Positions 10,172 through 19,250 of a DNA stretch of 64,000 bases are shown in pieces; the stretch's first letter is position 1; every line of letters starts with the position of its first letter. The notes beneath the pieces are model-generated. The model was given only the letters and a program-made list of their open reading frames with translations. It searched no databases and was not told the origin of the DNA. Where the stretch lies: the NCBI RefSeq assembly GCF_021018805.1, contig NW_026960607.1:436501-500500 (forward strand). Reading direction: 5' to 3'. Source of the stretch: Prinia subflava. Its lineage: Eukaryota; Chordata; Aves; Passeriformes; Cisticolidae. The position numbers and the translations under genes were made by a program.

Positions 10172-13100
10172 TCACCTTCGACGGCGGAATGCCGCCGAAG
10201 CCACCTGCGGGACGCTGTCGTCACGCTCCCTCTTCCTTTTAATGAATGGTTTTACCCATTTGGCAGGTATCCATTTGATCCCGGTAGGCGTGAGGACACA
10301 GGCGTACCCACGCCCCCACGTCACCAGGTCAAATGGACCCTCCACCTTCCCTGACTCAGGCGATCTCACCAGCACCGGGGGCTTGGGATCGAACTGCCAC
10401 TCCTTGTTGCACCCAAAGTGTATGGTAATGGGTGGATTGGGATTTTCAAAGGAACAATTTAGAAAATTGATGACATAAAGGGCTCGGGCCAATCTGATTG
10501 CCGGCGGTTCCACCTTTAATACCTGTTGCTGTTGTTTAAGGACCCTCTTGATCTCTTGGTGGGTCCTCTCTACGATTGCTTGGCCTGTGGGGGAGTGGGG
10601 GATGCCTGTCTTGTGCTCCACTCCCCATTGCTGCAGGAAGCCAGCAAATTCCTTGGATTTGTACGCAGGGCCGTTGTCTGTTTTGATCCCCTTGGGGATG
10701 CCCATGAATGAGAAGGCCTGAACAAAGTGTTGGATAACATGTTGGGCCCTCTCACCTGCGTGCGCAGAGGCATAGACAGCGCCAGAGAAGGTATCGACGG
10801 AGACGTGAACGTACTTCAGTCTCCCAAATGATGGAATGTGGGTGACATCTGTCTGCCAGAGTTCACAGCTCTCCAACCCGCGAGGGTTGACCCCGGCATG
10901 CAGGGTAGGCACAGTGTGGGACTGACAGGAAGGACACGAGCCAACAATCGCCTTAGCTTGTTGACGTGTGAGGTTAAAACGTCTAGCTAAGCTAGGCGCG
11001 TTCTGATGGAACAGCTGATGACTGAGCTTGGCCTGCTCAAAAAGGTCAGGCAATGGGGCTATCGCTACAGGGGCAGCAAGAGCGTCAGCCCTCCTGTTAC
11101 CCTCAGCAATAAACCCAGGCAATTCAGTATGCGACCTGGTATGCATCACATAAAACGGTTGCTCTCGGTGGGAGACAAGTTTGACCAATTTCGAGAGCTG
11201 CTCATACAGAGCTGTGTTGGACACCTCTTGTAAAATTGCCTGATCTGCTCTAGATACCACCCCCGCTACGTATGCGGAGTCGGTTACAATATTGAGAGGT
11301 CCAGAGAATCTCTCAAGTGCTCTGACGACAGCGGCCAACTCGGCTATTTGAGGTGAACCCTCAACTACTTTAATATCTGCCTCCCACTGCCGAGTTTCAG
11401 GGTCCTCCCAAGTCATCACTGACTTGTGAGAACTCCCGGACGCGTCAGTAAAAACTGTCATCGCATCGAGAGGTCTCCTGCTCTGGACACTCTTTAAAGC
11501 CAATTTAAATGTTACGTCCGAATTAAATAGTTTGTGGGCCGGCCGATGAATTGAAATTTGGCCCGTAAAGGAATCTAGAGCGAATTGAAGTGCTTCATTT
11601 TCCTGAAGCAGGTGTTCCAACATGGGTTTGGTCATTTGGCCTGTTGACAATCCAATTGGCATGTGAATACATTCAAAGTCGCACCCTGCCAAATCTTTCA
11701 TCCGCCTTCTTGCTTTGCGGATGAGTTCAGCCATAAGCTCTTGTGGCTGTGTCATTCTTTTGGGCCGATGGTGGCTGAGAAAGACCCACTCTATAATAAG
11801 AAGAGGGTCCTTTCTGCCTTGGCCCTTGGTGTTGTGTGCTGATGTTTTTGCACCCGTGTGCCATTGAAAAATGATCCCATGTAGATGTGGCAGCTTACCC
11901 AGAATGATGAACCAAAAGGGAAGCTCGGGATCGCATCTGTGTGCCTGTCGCGATGTCATTGCCTGCTGGACCTTCTCCAACGCTGCTTTTGCCTCTGCGG
12001 TAAGCACCCTAGGAGAACTGAGCTCCCCTCCCCCTTTCAATAAATTGAAAAGAGGGGCTAGATCCTCGGTGGTCAGACCTAGCCAGGGCCTTACCCAATT
12101 CAAGGCACCGCAAAGTTGATGGGCGTCCGCAAGGGTACGAACATTTGTCCGAATTTCCAATTTTTGAGGCACAATGGTCCTCTTACCAATCTCCAGGCCC
12201 AGGTACTTCCAGGGTGGCATCCTTTGGATCTTATCTTTTTGCAGCTCGAACCCTGCAGCAACTAACGAATTGGTTACAAGGTCAAGCACTCGCGTAAGTT
12301 CATCTTCGGTCGGCGCGCAAACGAGGATGTCATCCATATAGTGGTGGATGACAACCCCCTCCGTGGCTGTGCGCACAGGGGACAGCAAGGAAGAGACGTA
12401 CTGCTGACACATCACTGGGGAGGCCTTCATCCCTTGCGGGAGCACTCTCCAGTGGTACCTCTTCCTTGGGGCCACTCGGTTGATGGAAGGAACCGAGAAG
12501 GCGAAACGCGGGGCATCGTCCGGGTGTAGAGGAATTTGGAAAAAGCAATCTTTTATGTCAATTACAGCCAGATTCCAATTTCGTGGCAGCATGGTTGGGG
12601 AAGGCATTCCAGGTTGGAGAGACCCCATATCTTCAATTACTTTGTTAATTTGGCGGAGGTCGTGGAGGAGGAGCCATCGTTTTTTGTCACTCTTTCGAAT
12701 GACAAAAACGGGCGAGTTCCATGGAGAATTGGTCTCCACGATGTGACCTTTAGTTAATTGCTCCTCCACAAGCTCCTCAAGCGCCTGTAATTTCTCTTTT
12801 GTTAGCGGCCACTGCTCAACCCAGACTGGTTTATCTGTCGTCCAATTCAGTTTGAGGGTCGGGCGCTTCTCAGCAGCTGCTGCCTGAAAATTTTGCGAGG
12901 GTTCGGGAATTTCGATTGTGACCCCCCACTGAGCCGTGAGGTCTCTTCCAAGCAGGGGTTCCTTGTAATCTAAAACAAAAGGACGGATGGCAGCCAATTG
13001 TCCTTTTGGCCCCGTAATTTTTACCACGTTTTTTGACTGTTTTGTGGATTGGAACCCTCCTACACCTTGGATCTGTCCGTCCACGTCCTCTAGGGCCCAG

Positions 13101-13387
13101 TGCGACGGCCATTCCGCGGTCGGGATGAGCGTAACATCTGCCCCCGTGTCAAAAACAAGATCTTTATCTACCGATTCATCTCCCACAGTGAGCGTACATC
13201 GCACCAAGGGCTTACGGGTGGAAATGTGATGTACAGCATTTACAGTAAAGGTAAGATGTTCTGGGTCACCATAAGGAATTGCTTGTGCGATGACCTGGCC
13301 CTTGGGTAAAAATGTGAGCGGATGAGTGCAGCGCAGCCAGAGAACGAGGGCCCTGGGGTTGTTGTGAAGTGTCCCCAGGACACTTCC
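10172..13387 (-). CDS. pol: Protease-reverse transcriptase-RNase H-integrase polyprotein
   Basis: The frame is open for 1071 codons. It has no ATG of its own and is expected to be reached by frameshifting. Counting from a TTG at 13207: protease active site DTGAD (20-24) and GRDL (87-90); reverse transcriptase with the first Asp in VIDIKD (217) and YMDD (290-293); RNase H acidic residues D588, E623, D643, D708; integrase zinc finger H730, H734, C758, C761 and catalytic D787, D844, E880 with exactly 35 residues between the last two; C-terminal GPFDLVTWGRGYACV. Every catalytic residue I looked for is present. Protease and reverse transcriptase share one frame, unlike the usual separate pro and pol frames of betaretroviruses. 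The upstream part (13387-13207) encodes LPKGQVIAQAIP, like the last motif of retroviral dUTPases. It probably yields enzymes for DNA synthesis and integration. Confidence 0.93.
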   Translation of the reverse strand, partial: GSVLGTLHNNPRALVLWLRCTHPLTFLPKGQVIAQAIPYGDPEHLTFTVNAVHHISTRKPLVRCTLTVGDESVDKDLVFDTGADVTLIPTAEWPSHWALEDVDGQIQGVGGFQSTKQSKNVVKITGPKGQLAAIRPFVLDYKEPLLGRDLTAQWGVTIEIPEPSQNFQAAAAEKRPTLKLNWTTDKPVWVEQWPLTKEKLQALEELVEEQLTKGHIVETNSPWNSPVFVIRKSDKKRWLLLHDLRQINKVIEDMGSLQPGMPSPTMLPRNWNLAVIDIKDCFFQIPLHPDDAPRFAFSVPSINRVAPRKRYHWRVLPQGMKASPVMCQQYVSSLLSPVRTATEGVVIHHYMDDILVCAPTEDELTRVLDLVTNSLVAAGFELQKDKIQRMPPWKYLGLEIGKRTIVPQKLEIRTNVRTLADAHQLCGALNWVRPWLGLTTEDLAPLFNLLKGGGELSSPRVLTAEAKAALEKVQQAMTSRQAHRCDPELPFWFIILGKLPHLHGIIFQWHTGAKTSAHNTKGQGRKDPLLIIEWVFLSHHRPKRMTQPQELMAELIRKARRRMKDLAGCDFECIHMPIGLSTGQMTKPMLEHLLQENEALQFALDSFTGQISIHRPAHKLFNSDVTFKLALKSVQSRRPLDAMTVFTDASGSSHKSVMTWEDPETRQWEADIKVVEGSPQIAELAAVVRALERFSGPLNIVTDSAYVAGVVSRADQAILQEVSNTALYEQLSKLVKLVSHREQPFYVMHTRSHTELPGFIAEGNRRADALAAPVAIAPLPDLFEQAKLSHQLFHQNAPSLARRFNLTRQQAKAIVGSCPSCQSHTVPTLHAGVNPRGLESCELWQTDVTHIPSFGRLKYVHVSVDTFSGAVYASAHAGERAQHVIQHFVQAFSFMGIPKGIKTDNGPAYKSKEFAGFLQQWGVEHKTGIPHSPTGQAIVERTHQEIKRVLKQQQQVLKVEPPAIRLARALYVINFLNCSFENPNPPITIHFGCNKEWQFDPKPPVLVRSPESGKVEGPFDLVTWGRGYACVLTPTGIKWIPAKWVKPFIKRKRERDDSVPQVASAAFRRRR

Positions 13388-13706
13388 TCAATCTCCTGCG
13401 GAGTATATTTGCAATCACCGATGACGATGAACTTACCTTCACCGGTCATTGGCCACTGATGTAACTTCTTTGGGTCTATGGTCACAAAATGGAAGTCCCT
13501 ATCCGTCAGGTACAATGGTTTGGTGAGATGCAACCTGTAGGGTTCAAAAAAGGAAGAGGTAGTGAGAATAGGTTTTGCTATATCATGTTCAGGTGTTCTT
13601 GAGTCTGGTGTAGAATGTCCATCCAATTGACCCCCTTTGGAGTTCCCTGCCCGGTCCACCCGGTTGGGGTCGTCGTGCTGGGTGGACCCGTGCTCCCCTT
13701 TCAGTT
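13240..13706 (-). pseudogene. dUTPase-like pro leader segment, frame broken
   Basis: This is the frame entered after a -1 slip at the gag terminus; it stays open for about 155 codons, to a TAA at 13242-13240. The peptide (with FEPYRLHLTKPLYLTDRDF and GKFIVIGDCKYTPQEIEEV) sits where betaretroviruses carry dUTPase ahead of protease. The dUTPase-type ending GQVIAQ appears only in the next frame, overlapping 13387-13240. The two frames seem to belong together around a run of five T on the minus strand (13312-13308). A one-base indel there is the simplest reading; a second frameshift event is the alternative, but I find no standard slippery heptamer in the overlap. The dUTPase label is tentative because motif 1 is not recognisable. 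Confidence 0.6.
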
Positions 13707-13710
13707 TTTT
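13629..13710 (-). promoter_or_regulatory. Programmed -1 frameshift signal, slippery site plus pseudoknot
   Basis: The heptamer A AAA AAC occupies 13710-13704 in the gag frame, directly before the gag stop codon TGA (13703-13701). Downstream, GGTCCACCC (13688-13680) can pair perfectly with GGGTGGACC (13661-13653), forming a 9-bp stem with an 18-base loop. Within the loop GACCCC (13671-13666) can pair with GGGGTC (13634-13629), giving an H-type pseudoknot. The slippery site is the type used at retroviral gag-pro junctions. The spacer of about 15 bases is longer than usual. The slip leads into the frame at 13706-13240. Confidence 0.85.
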
Positions 13711-15548
13711 TGCTGTGCCTGGGAAGGCACTGGTGTTCCTGGAGATGTATTTTGAGTCCGCTGTAGTGAAGGTTTCTTAGGGCAGTTGGCAGTCCAGTGT
13801 CCTTCGTCCTTGCAGAAGAAGCAGCGACCAGGGCAGTTGCCGAAGGAGGGTCGCCGCTGAGGCGGACGATGTCGAGGCTGTTGGGATGATTCTGCAGCAC
13901 GCACAGCCTTGGGCGGAAAGGTTGCCTGGGAGGGTGGTGGTGGGTTCCTCCGGGCAAGGAAGGGCACCTTCATCTGGCACACCTGGAGCATTGACTGGAG
14001 AGTGCGGGGCGGATCTAGGGGAAGACTCAAAATTGCCTGTTTACACAGGTCGTTAGCATTAACGAAAACAAGCTCCCCTATAATACCTTCCCGTGCACTT
14101 TCTGTTTTAACTTGAACTTCCACTGCTCTGGTGAGCCGCTCTACAAAGGCAACAAATGATTCAGAAGGTCCCTGCCTAATGGTGGTATAGGGTGGTGATG
14201 GTGCGTCTGGCTGCAAACAAAAGAAAGCCTTGCAGGCTATATTTTTTATAATTGAAAGGACTGCTGAGGGTATTAGAGCTGCCTGGGACTCAGGGGAAAC
14301 ATAGGAACCTTCACCAGCAAGCAACTCAAGAGAGAGGGGATTGCCCTCTTCATCGATAGCTGGAAAGGGCAACTGAGGCATTGCTTCTCGCAGGGCCTGT
14401 TTAAATGCTGCGTCCCAGAGCTTAAACTCTGTGCCATTCATCAGGCAAGAGAAAAGCTGCTGGAGGTCTGCTGGAACAACATGGACACCTGCGAGATCAG
14501 CAGTGAGGAGGCCACGGAAGTAGGGACTCTCCCTGCCATATTCCTTGTGCGCCTTGCATAAATCCCGAATGATGCTTTGGGAAAAAGCATGCCAATTGGG
14601 TTTTGGTGTGTCACCACCACGTGTTCTGCGGTAGGTGACAGACGCAGCAGAGAGAGTGACCTCCGGTTCACCTTCGCTCATTTCTTCCGGCTCCCAACCG
14701 TGGGAACCGGAAATGAGGGCGTGGGAAAATTGCTGGCAAGATGGCGTCCTTCCGGGGCGGGGAGAGGGACTCGGCCCTGCCTCAGGGGCGTGTCGAGGGG
14801 CAGGGTGAGTGGGCGGGACCTTTGGGGAGGAGGGAGGGGTCTGGGGAGGGGCTATGGGAGGGGCAGAGGGAGGAGCTGAGGGAAGGAAGGGGTTGGAGGG
14901 AAGAAAGGGGTTCAGGGGATGGGGGAAGGTTGGCGGCCACGTGGAGGAGTGGACGCCATTAGATGGGTCACTGCCGCTATTTTGTGGCCAGTGTGACGCA
15001 TTTAAATTTAACTGAACTTTGGGTTTGCAATTCGGGGAAGCAGGGGGAAGGAAAGGTCCTTGGTCAGCTTGGCCAGAGCCTTCCGAGGGGTCCCCAGCAG
15101 TCTGTCCCAGGCTACTGGGGCTCGGGGGCCGGGAATTTTTCGGAGAGCCTGGGCTGACAACTCTCTGAGTCGCCGCTTTCCTCAAAATTCCCTTTCTCGG
15201 GGCAGAGGGGCTGGGACTGGGTTGAAGGGAAACCGGGGCTAGCTGGGGTTCCTGAGAGCTTTTCTGCACTCCCTTTTTCGTCGCTGCCGTCTTTAATTGC
15301 AAAATTAAAAAGGCTAATTTCTGTGTGTTCTTTTCCCCGGCGTTACCTAATTGTAACAGTTTCTTTTCCGCCAGCTCCCAAAACCGGGAGCTGTGTACCA
15401 TCGGTGGGGACGCCGTCGGGTAGTGCAGGAAAAGCCATCGGACCAGCTTTTTTAAACAATCCTTAGAGAACTTAACTTTATTAGCTTCTAATAACGCAAC
15501 ACAACTGTAAAACACTCCTTTCTGGGAAGCAGACAGAGAAGCACCCAT
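13701..15548 (-). CDS. gag: Gag polyprotein, betaretrovirus-like (615 aa)
   Basis: The first ATG of the frame gives MGASLSASQK, a fit for N-myristoylation of the matrix protein. Residues about 100-285 form a Pro/Ser-rich region with two tandem PSAP late-domain motifs (223-226, 227-230), which in other viruses recruit TSG101 for budding. The capsid part includes AHKEYGRESPYFRGLL and a major homology region, QGPSESFVAFVERL (459-472). Nucleocapsid has a single zinc knuckle CX2CX4HX4C (576-589) rather than the more usual two. The frame ends QQKN over the slippery site. It is fully open. The Pro-rich part corresponds to a very G-rich plus strand (about 14740-14960). Confidence 0.93.
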   Translation of the reverse strand: MGASLSASQKGVFYSCVALLEANKVKFSKDCLKKLVRWLFLHYPTASPPMVHSSRFWELAEKKLLQLGNAGEKNTQKLAFLILQLKTAATKKGVQKSSQEPQLAPVSLQPSPSPSAPRKGILRKAATQRVVSPGSPKNSRPPSPSSLGQTAGDPSEGSGQADQGPFLPPASPNCKPKVQLNLNASHWPQNSGSDPSNGVHSSTWPPTFPHPLNPFLPSNPFLPSAPPSAPPIAPPQTPPSSPKVPPTHPAPRHAPEAGPSPSPRPGRTPSCQQFSHALISGSHGWEPEEMSEGEPEVTLSAASVTYRRTRGGDTPKPNWHAFSQSIIRDLCKAHKEYGRESPYFRGLLTADLAGVHVVPADLQQLFSCLMNGTEFKLWDAAFKQALREAMPQLPFPAIDEEGNPLSLELLAGEGSYVSPESQAALIPSAVLSIIKNIACKAFFCLQPDAPSPPYTTIRQGPSESFVAFVERLTRAVEVQVKTESAREGIIGELVFVNANDLCKQAILSLPLDPPRTLQSMLQVCQMKVPFLARRNPPPPSQATFPPKAVRAAESSQQPRHRPPQRRPSFGNCPGRCFFCKDEGHWTANCPKKPSLQRTQNTSPGTPVPSQAQQKN

Positions 15549-16184
15549 TCTGCCTGCGTAATTTCTGGAGCCAGCAAACGAAAGACGCAATGAAAAAAAA
15601 ATCTCGCCGCCGCGCGCTTTTTAAAACCGATGTTTCACGCGCCCGACCGCTCTGCAAAAAGCCGGCGCGCGCAGCGAAACCGAAACTGGCTGGCCGGCGA
15701 AAAACCGCACCTGCCGGCAGCCGCGCTGCGTGGGCTCGCGCTCGCGCACAAAAATAAAAGCCTTAAATCAACCGAGGGAACGGAAAAGCGCCAGGGAGGG
15801 GTGAACCCAGGACAGGGGCCAAAAAACCCAAATCCCGGGGGCCGCGCGACCTCAGCAAGGGGGGGCTGTCCCCCACAGGCTGCCACAAAGGGGAACGCCG
15901 TCCCCACTGACCTGCCCCATGGTCTAGGGGGGTCTGCTTACTTACGAACCCCTGGCGTGGTGCTCCAAAGCTGCTCCAGAAGATCCACCACCGGAGAAGG
16001 ACCGTCTTTGGGACGCGGCGGAGACGGCTGCCCTCCTCTTCCCTGGGGAGCGATCCCTCGCGGAGGGCGCTCAAACCCGGGCCGATGTGACGTCCAGGGA
16101 TTATTTCAGGTGAGCTCAGCTCCTTGCTGAGACTCACCAATCCTGCCCGCGGCTCCGTAAAGGCGCTGAAAGCCCCTTTCCAGT
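15549..16184 (-). other. Provirus leader: splice donors, upstream ORF, likely packaging region
   Basis: This 636-base leader between PBS and gag is GC- and CpG-rich. Two splice-donor consensus matches lie on the minus strand: GGTGAGT at 16138-16132 and GTAAGT at 15945-15940. The first ATG of the leader (15920) has an ideal context, ACCATGG, and opens a 22-codon ORF starting MGQVSGDG that ends at 15852. Packaging function is inferred from position only. The plus-strand frame across 15630-16130 looks like a composition by-product. Confidence 0.65.
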
Positions 16185-16202
16185 GCTGGACGGTGGGCGC
16201 CA
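16185..16202 (-). promoter_or_regulatory. Primer binding site, tRNA-Lys-like
   Basis: The minus strand reads TGGCGCCCACCGTCCAGC, four bases after the 5' LTR. It agrees at 14 of 18 positions with the known tRNA-Lys1,2 type PBS, including the first nine bases, and lacks similarity to the tRNA-Trp PBS of alpharetroviruses. This supports a betaretroviral backbone. Confidence 0.7.
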
Positions 16203-16206
16203 CACC

Positions 16207-16761
16207 TCCATCGGTGTGCTCACAGAGAGCCAACGGGCTCTGTCGCCGCTGGCACAGACACAGCGAAAGGTGTCGTAGGGGGGTCAGTCTGCGAGCAACG
16301 CAAGCAGTACTGACTCCTGTGGGTTCTTTGCCTGGCAGAGGCTTATGCGAGCGATGGAGATTCGACAGGCAGTGGAAAGAAAGGAGGAAACAACTTCAGA
16401 CGAACAGAGGGTTTATTGCAAACACCTCCTCAGCCTGAAACTGTTCGGGGGGAGAGGGGTGTGGGGGGTTTTTGTCCGAAGGATTCGGAGGGGGGGCAAA
16501 GGGGGTGGCCAGCCACTGCCAGCCAACCGGGGCAGGTTGCCAGGGGATACAGGTGTAATAGAACATCACTTGGACCAATCAGGGGAAAATAGGAGGGATT
16601 TACAAAGGCGGGAGAAATGACAGGCAGCTAACCGTGTGTCGCATGACAGGTGCCGGAGTCATGTGAGTTAAACAAAGGAACAATCGAGGGGTGGGGTACA
16701 GGGAACCCAACAAGTACAAAAGTATAGAAAGCCTAACCGATTAAATTAACACACTGCCACA
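16207..16761 (-). repeat. 5' LTR of the provirus
   Basis: The partner of 8049-8603, 555 bp, differing by six substitutions and no indels. AATAAA is at plus coordinates 16412-16417 on the minus strand; the inverted CCAAT is at 16575-16579. It would act as promoter and, being in sense with the host gene, could also act as an intronic polyadenylation site. Confidence 0.95.
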
Positions 16762-16767
16762 GTATAT
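16762..16767. repeat. Target-site duplication, right copy (GTATAT)
   Basis: Identical to 8043-8048 and directly abutting the 5' LTR. Confidence 0.85.
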
Positions 16768-18156
16768 TATTTGGCTGGAAATAATATGACATACAGTTTG
16801 TTTTACACAAAATGTATTTTAAAAGTGCATAGGGATCTATCCAGTCAAGACTACCCTATGTTCCTCTGGAATATGGGTAGCACAATGTTATAATGAATCT
16901 TCACAGAGAAGAGAACAAAGTATGACTGGAGGAACTTATCCAACAAGTATGGATTAATATGCCAGAAGCAGCAGGGTACAAAACTCCAGAACACTCACAA
17001 GGAGAAAAATGATACCCTCAGTTTTGTGCAAAGGTCCTTCCATCCCTGTCAGAAGACAAGGTTTACCATTTCTGTGTATTTCTACAGCAGAAAGACAATA
17101 AAACATTTCCTGGACACTAACCACAGTCTTGTGATGTTCAGGTTTCAATACTTTAACCTGCCCACATCAGTTAAGCCTCAATGAGGGGATTTCACACCTT
17201 TCCCCTTCTCCCCTAACTCCCTTTTAATTTACACAGTGCTACTGCTTGTCAATATTCCCCCTTCTTGGGTATCTTATTTTGGTTGTTTTCACATAACTGT
17301 GTTTAAAACTTAACTGGGTTTCATATCAGAAATATTTATGTAATAAAACCCAACAACCAGCAACATCCAACCAAATAAAGAGATGTCTGCAGGCATAAAA
17401 GAAATGTGTCTCCATGGAAGACAGTATTCTAACTAGGTGACAAAGCTGGCATGGTATATAAATAAATCTTCTACAAGTTAGCATAGCTGGTAAAGAGGCA
17501 AGAGACTTTATTTTCAGCCAGTAGTCTGCAAATACTTAGAACTGAAATTCCACAGACGTCACCTGAAAACAAACAGGATTTCATTCGCTCTGTAAAAGTT
17601 TGCATCTTCAGCAGGTACACAAAAATAATAACTTAGAATGCATGCACTGGAAAATCTACACCTCTTGCTCACATGAGGCCAACCTGCAGAGTTTGGGGGC
17701 AGGGATGTTTCTGGTCCCAGTGAGGATGCTGCTTGCCCCCGGCTCTGTGGCTGTGAGGGAGCTGTGGAACACAGAATGACACTACAAGAACATATTCAGA
17801 AATTTGCTGGCTGCTGCCATGCTTGCTTTATACACCCAGACAGACCATAGCCCATCCCTGCAGCTGAGCCTGGAAGAGTTCAGGGGTTTGACTCCAAACA
17901 GATTTATTTAGCCTTGTAACTTGGGTTCCAGTGCTAGCTTATGAAGTAAATCCTGACAAATCGCTACCACCATTTTGATGTAGTTATTCTCCAAGAATAT
18001 TTAGTTCTCCATCTTCTTTGTGATCTTTTTGGATAGCTAAGATGAATTGTATCCATTAACTTAAAAGCAAAACTTCTAATCAGATTGGAGAAAATTAAAA
18101 AAAAAATCCCACAAAAATTACTTAGCCTTTTTTGTATTCAAGGATTAGAAGATCAA

Positions 18157-19250
18157 ATAATCACAGAATGGGTAATGTTGGCAGGGGCCACATCTGATCC
18201 AGCCTCCCTGCTCATCTCAGAGCACATGGCACAGGATTGTGTCCAGATGGTTCTTGAACATCTCCAGAGAGGGAGACTCCACAACCTCTCTGGACAATCT
18301 GTTCTGGTGCTCAGTCACCCACACAGTTAAGAAGTTCTTCCTCAAGTTCAGGTGGAAATTCCTGTGCATCAGTTTCTGCCCATTGCCTCTTGTCCCATTG
18401 CTTGGCACCACTGAGCAGAGCCTGGCTCCATCCTCTTGGCACCCTCCCATCAGATACTGACAGATGTTGATGAGGTCCCCTCTCAGTTGTCCCTTCTCAA
18501 GGCTGAACAGGCCCAGCTCCCTCAGCCTTTCCTCATAAGAGAGATGTTCCAGTGCCTTAATCATCTTTATTGCTGTCTCCAGAAGCTCCATGTCTCTCGT
18601 CCTGAGGAGCCCAGAACTGGACACAGCACTCCCGGTGAGGCCTCACCAGGGCTGAGTAGAGGTGCAGGATTACCTCCCTTGACCTGCTGGAATGCTCTTT
18701 CTAATGCACCCCAGGACACCGTTGGCCTCTTGGCCACAAGGACACTGCTGGCTCATGGATAGCTTGTTTTCCACCAGGACTCCCATGTCCTTCCCCTCAA
18801 GCTGCTTTCCAGCAGCTCAGCCCCCAGCCTGAACTGGTACATGGGGTTATTCCTCCCCAGGTGCAGGACTCTGCATTTGTCTGTTGAATTTCAGCTGGTT
18901 CCTCTCTGTCCATCTCTCCAATCTGCCAGGGTCCCTCTGAAGGGCTGCACAGCACTCTGGGGTATCGGCCACCCCTCCCAGCTTTGTGTCATCAGTGAAG
19001 TGGCTGAGGAGGCATCTGCCCCTTAATTCAAGTAATTTTGAATGAATTAATAAGTTAAATAATACTGGGCCCAACAACAGTGACAGGCCTCCAACAAGAC
19101 CCTGTGCCATTGATTACAACCCTCTGGGATCTGCCATTCTTCCTCATAGAGCCAGCCCTCTATTCATCTCACTGTCCACCCATCTAACCAGCTCTCCTTG
19201 AGTTTGCCTATGAGGATGTCAAAAGCCTTGTCAAAGTCAAGGGTAATAAT
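18157..19250 (-). repeat. CR1 LINE, 5'-truncated (3' part of ORF2 and 3' UTR)
   Basis: The left end has the CR1 tail 'aatcacagaatgg', so the element is on the minus strand. The minus-strand frames 19110-18847 and 18624-18217 are pieces of CR1 ORF2: the first holds LLGPVLFNLLI and FTDDTKLGG (the catalytic YADD region, with T for A), the second [21 protein letters not shown] and the C-terminal [19 protein letters not shown]. Stops and frame changes show that it is inactive. It is clearly older than the CR1 at 43-47 kb. Confidence 0.9.

Larger units (their letters stand above)
8049..16761 (-). mobile_element. Near-intact endogenous retrovirus, LTR-gag-pro-pol-env-LTR
   Basis: An 8713-bp provirus on the minus strand. 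In its own direction it has: 5' LTR (16761-16207), PBS (16202-16185), leader with splice donors and an upstream ORF, gag (15548-13701), frameshift signal, dUTPase-like frame (13706-13240), protease-pol frame (13387-10172), env (10046-8706), polypurine tract (8621-8604) and 3' LTR (8603-8049). The LTRs differ at 6 of 555 sites and the duplication GTATAT is intact, so the insertion is recent on a genomic scale. Gag and Pol are betaretrovirus-like; the Env transmembrane subunit is alpharetrovirus-like. It lies within a host intron in sense orientation. Integrity is unusually high, but at least one frame offset and two Env motif losses are visible. Confidence 0.95.

Noticed and set aside
8785..12757. 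Many plus-strand frames within the provirus, considered as antisense retroviral genes
   Set aside because: None has a zipper, membrane or other recognisable domain, and each mirrors a strongly coding minus-strand frame.
13308..13312. T run as a second programmed slippery site
   Set aside because: In the incoming frame the heptamer would be T TTT TAC; the A-site tRNA could not re-pair well after a -1 slip. A one-base indel is simpler, so I kept the programmed option only as an alternative.
15630..16130. 166-codon plus-strand frame opposite the provirus leader
   Set aside because: It lies antisense in a CpG-rich leader, has no domain, and only reflects lack of stop codons.
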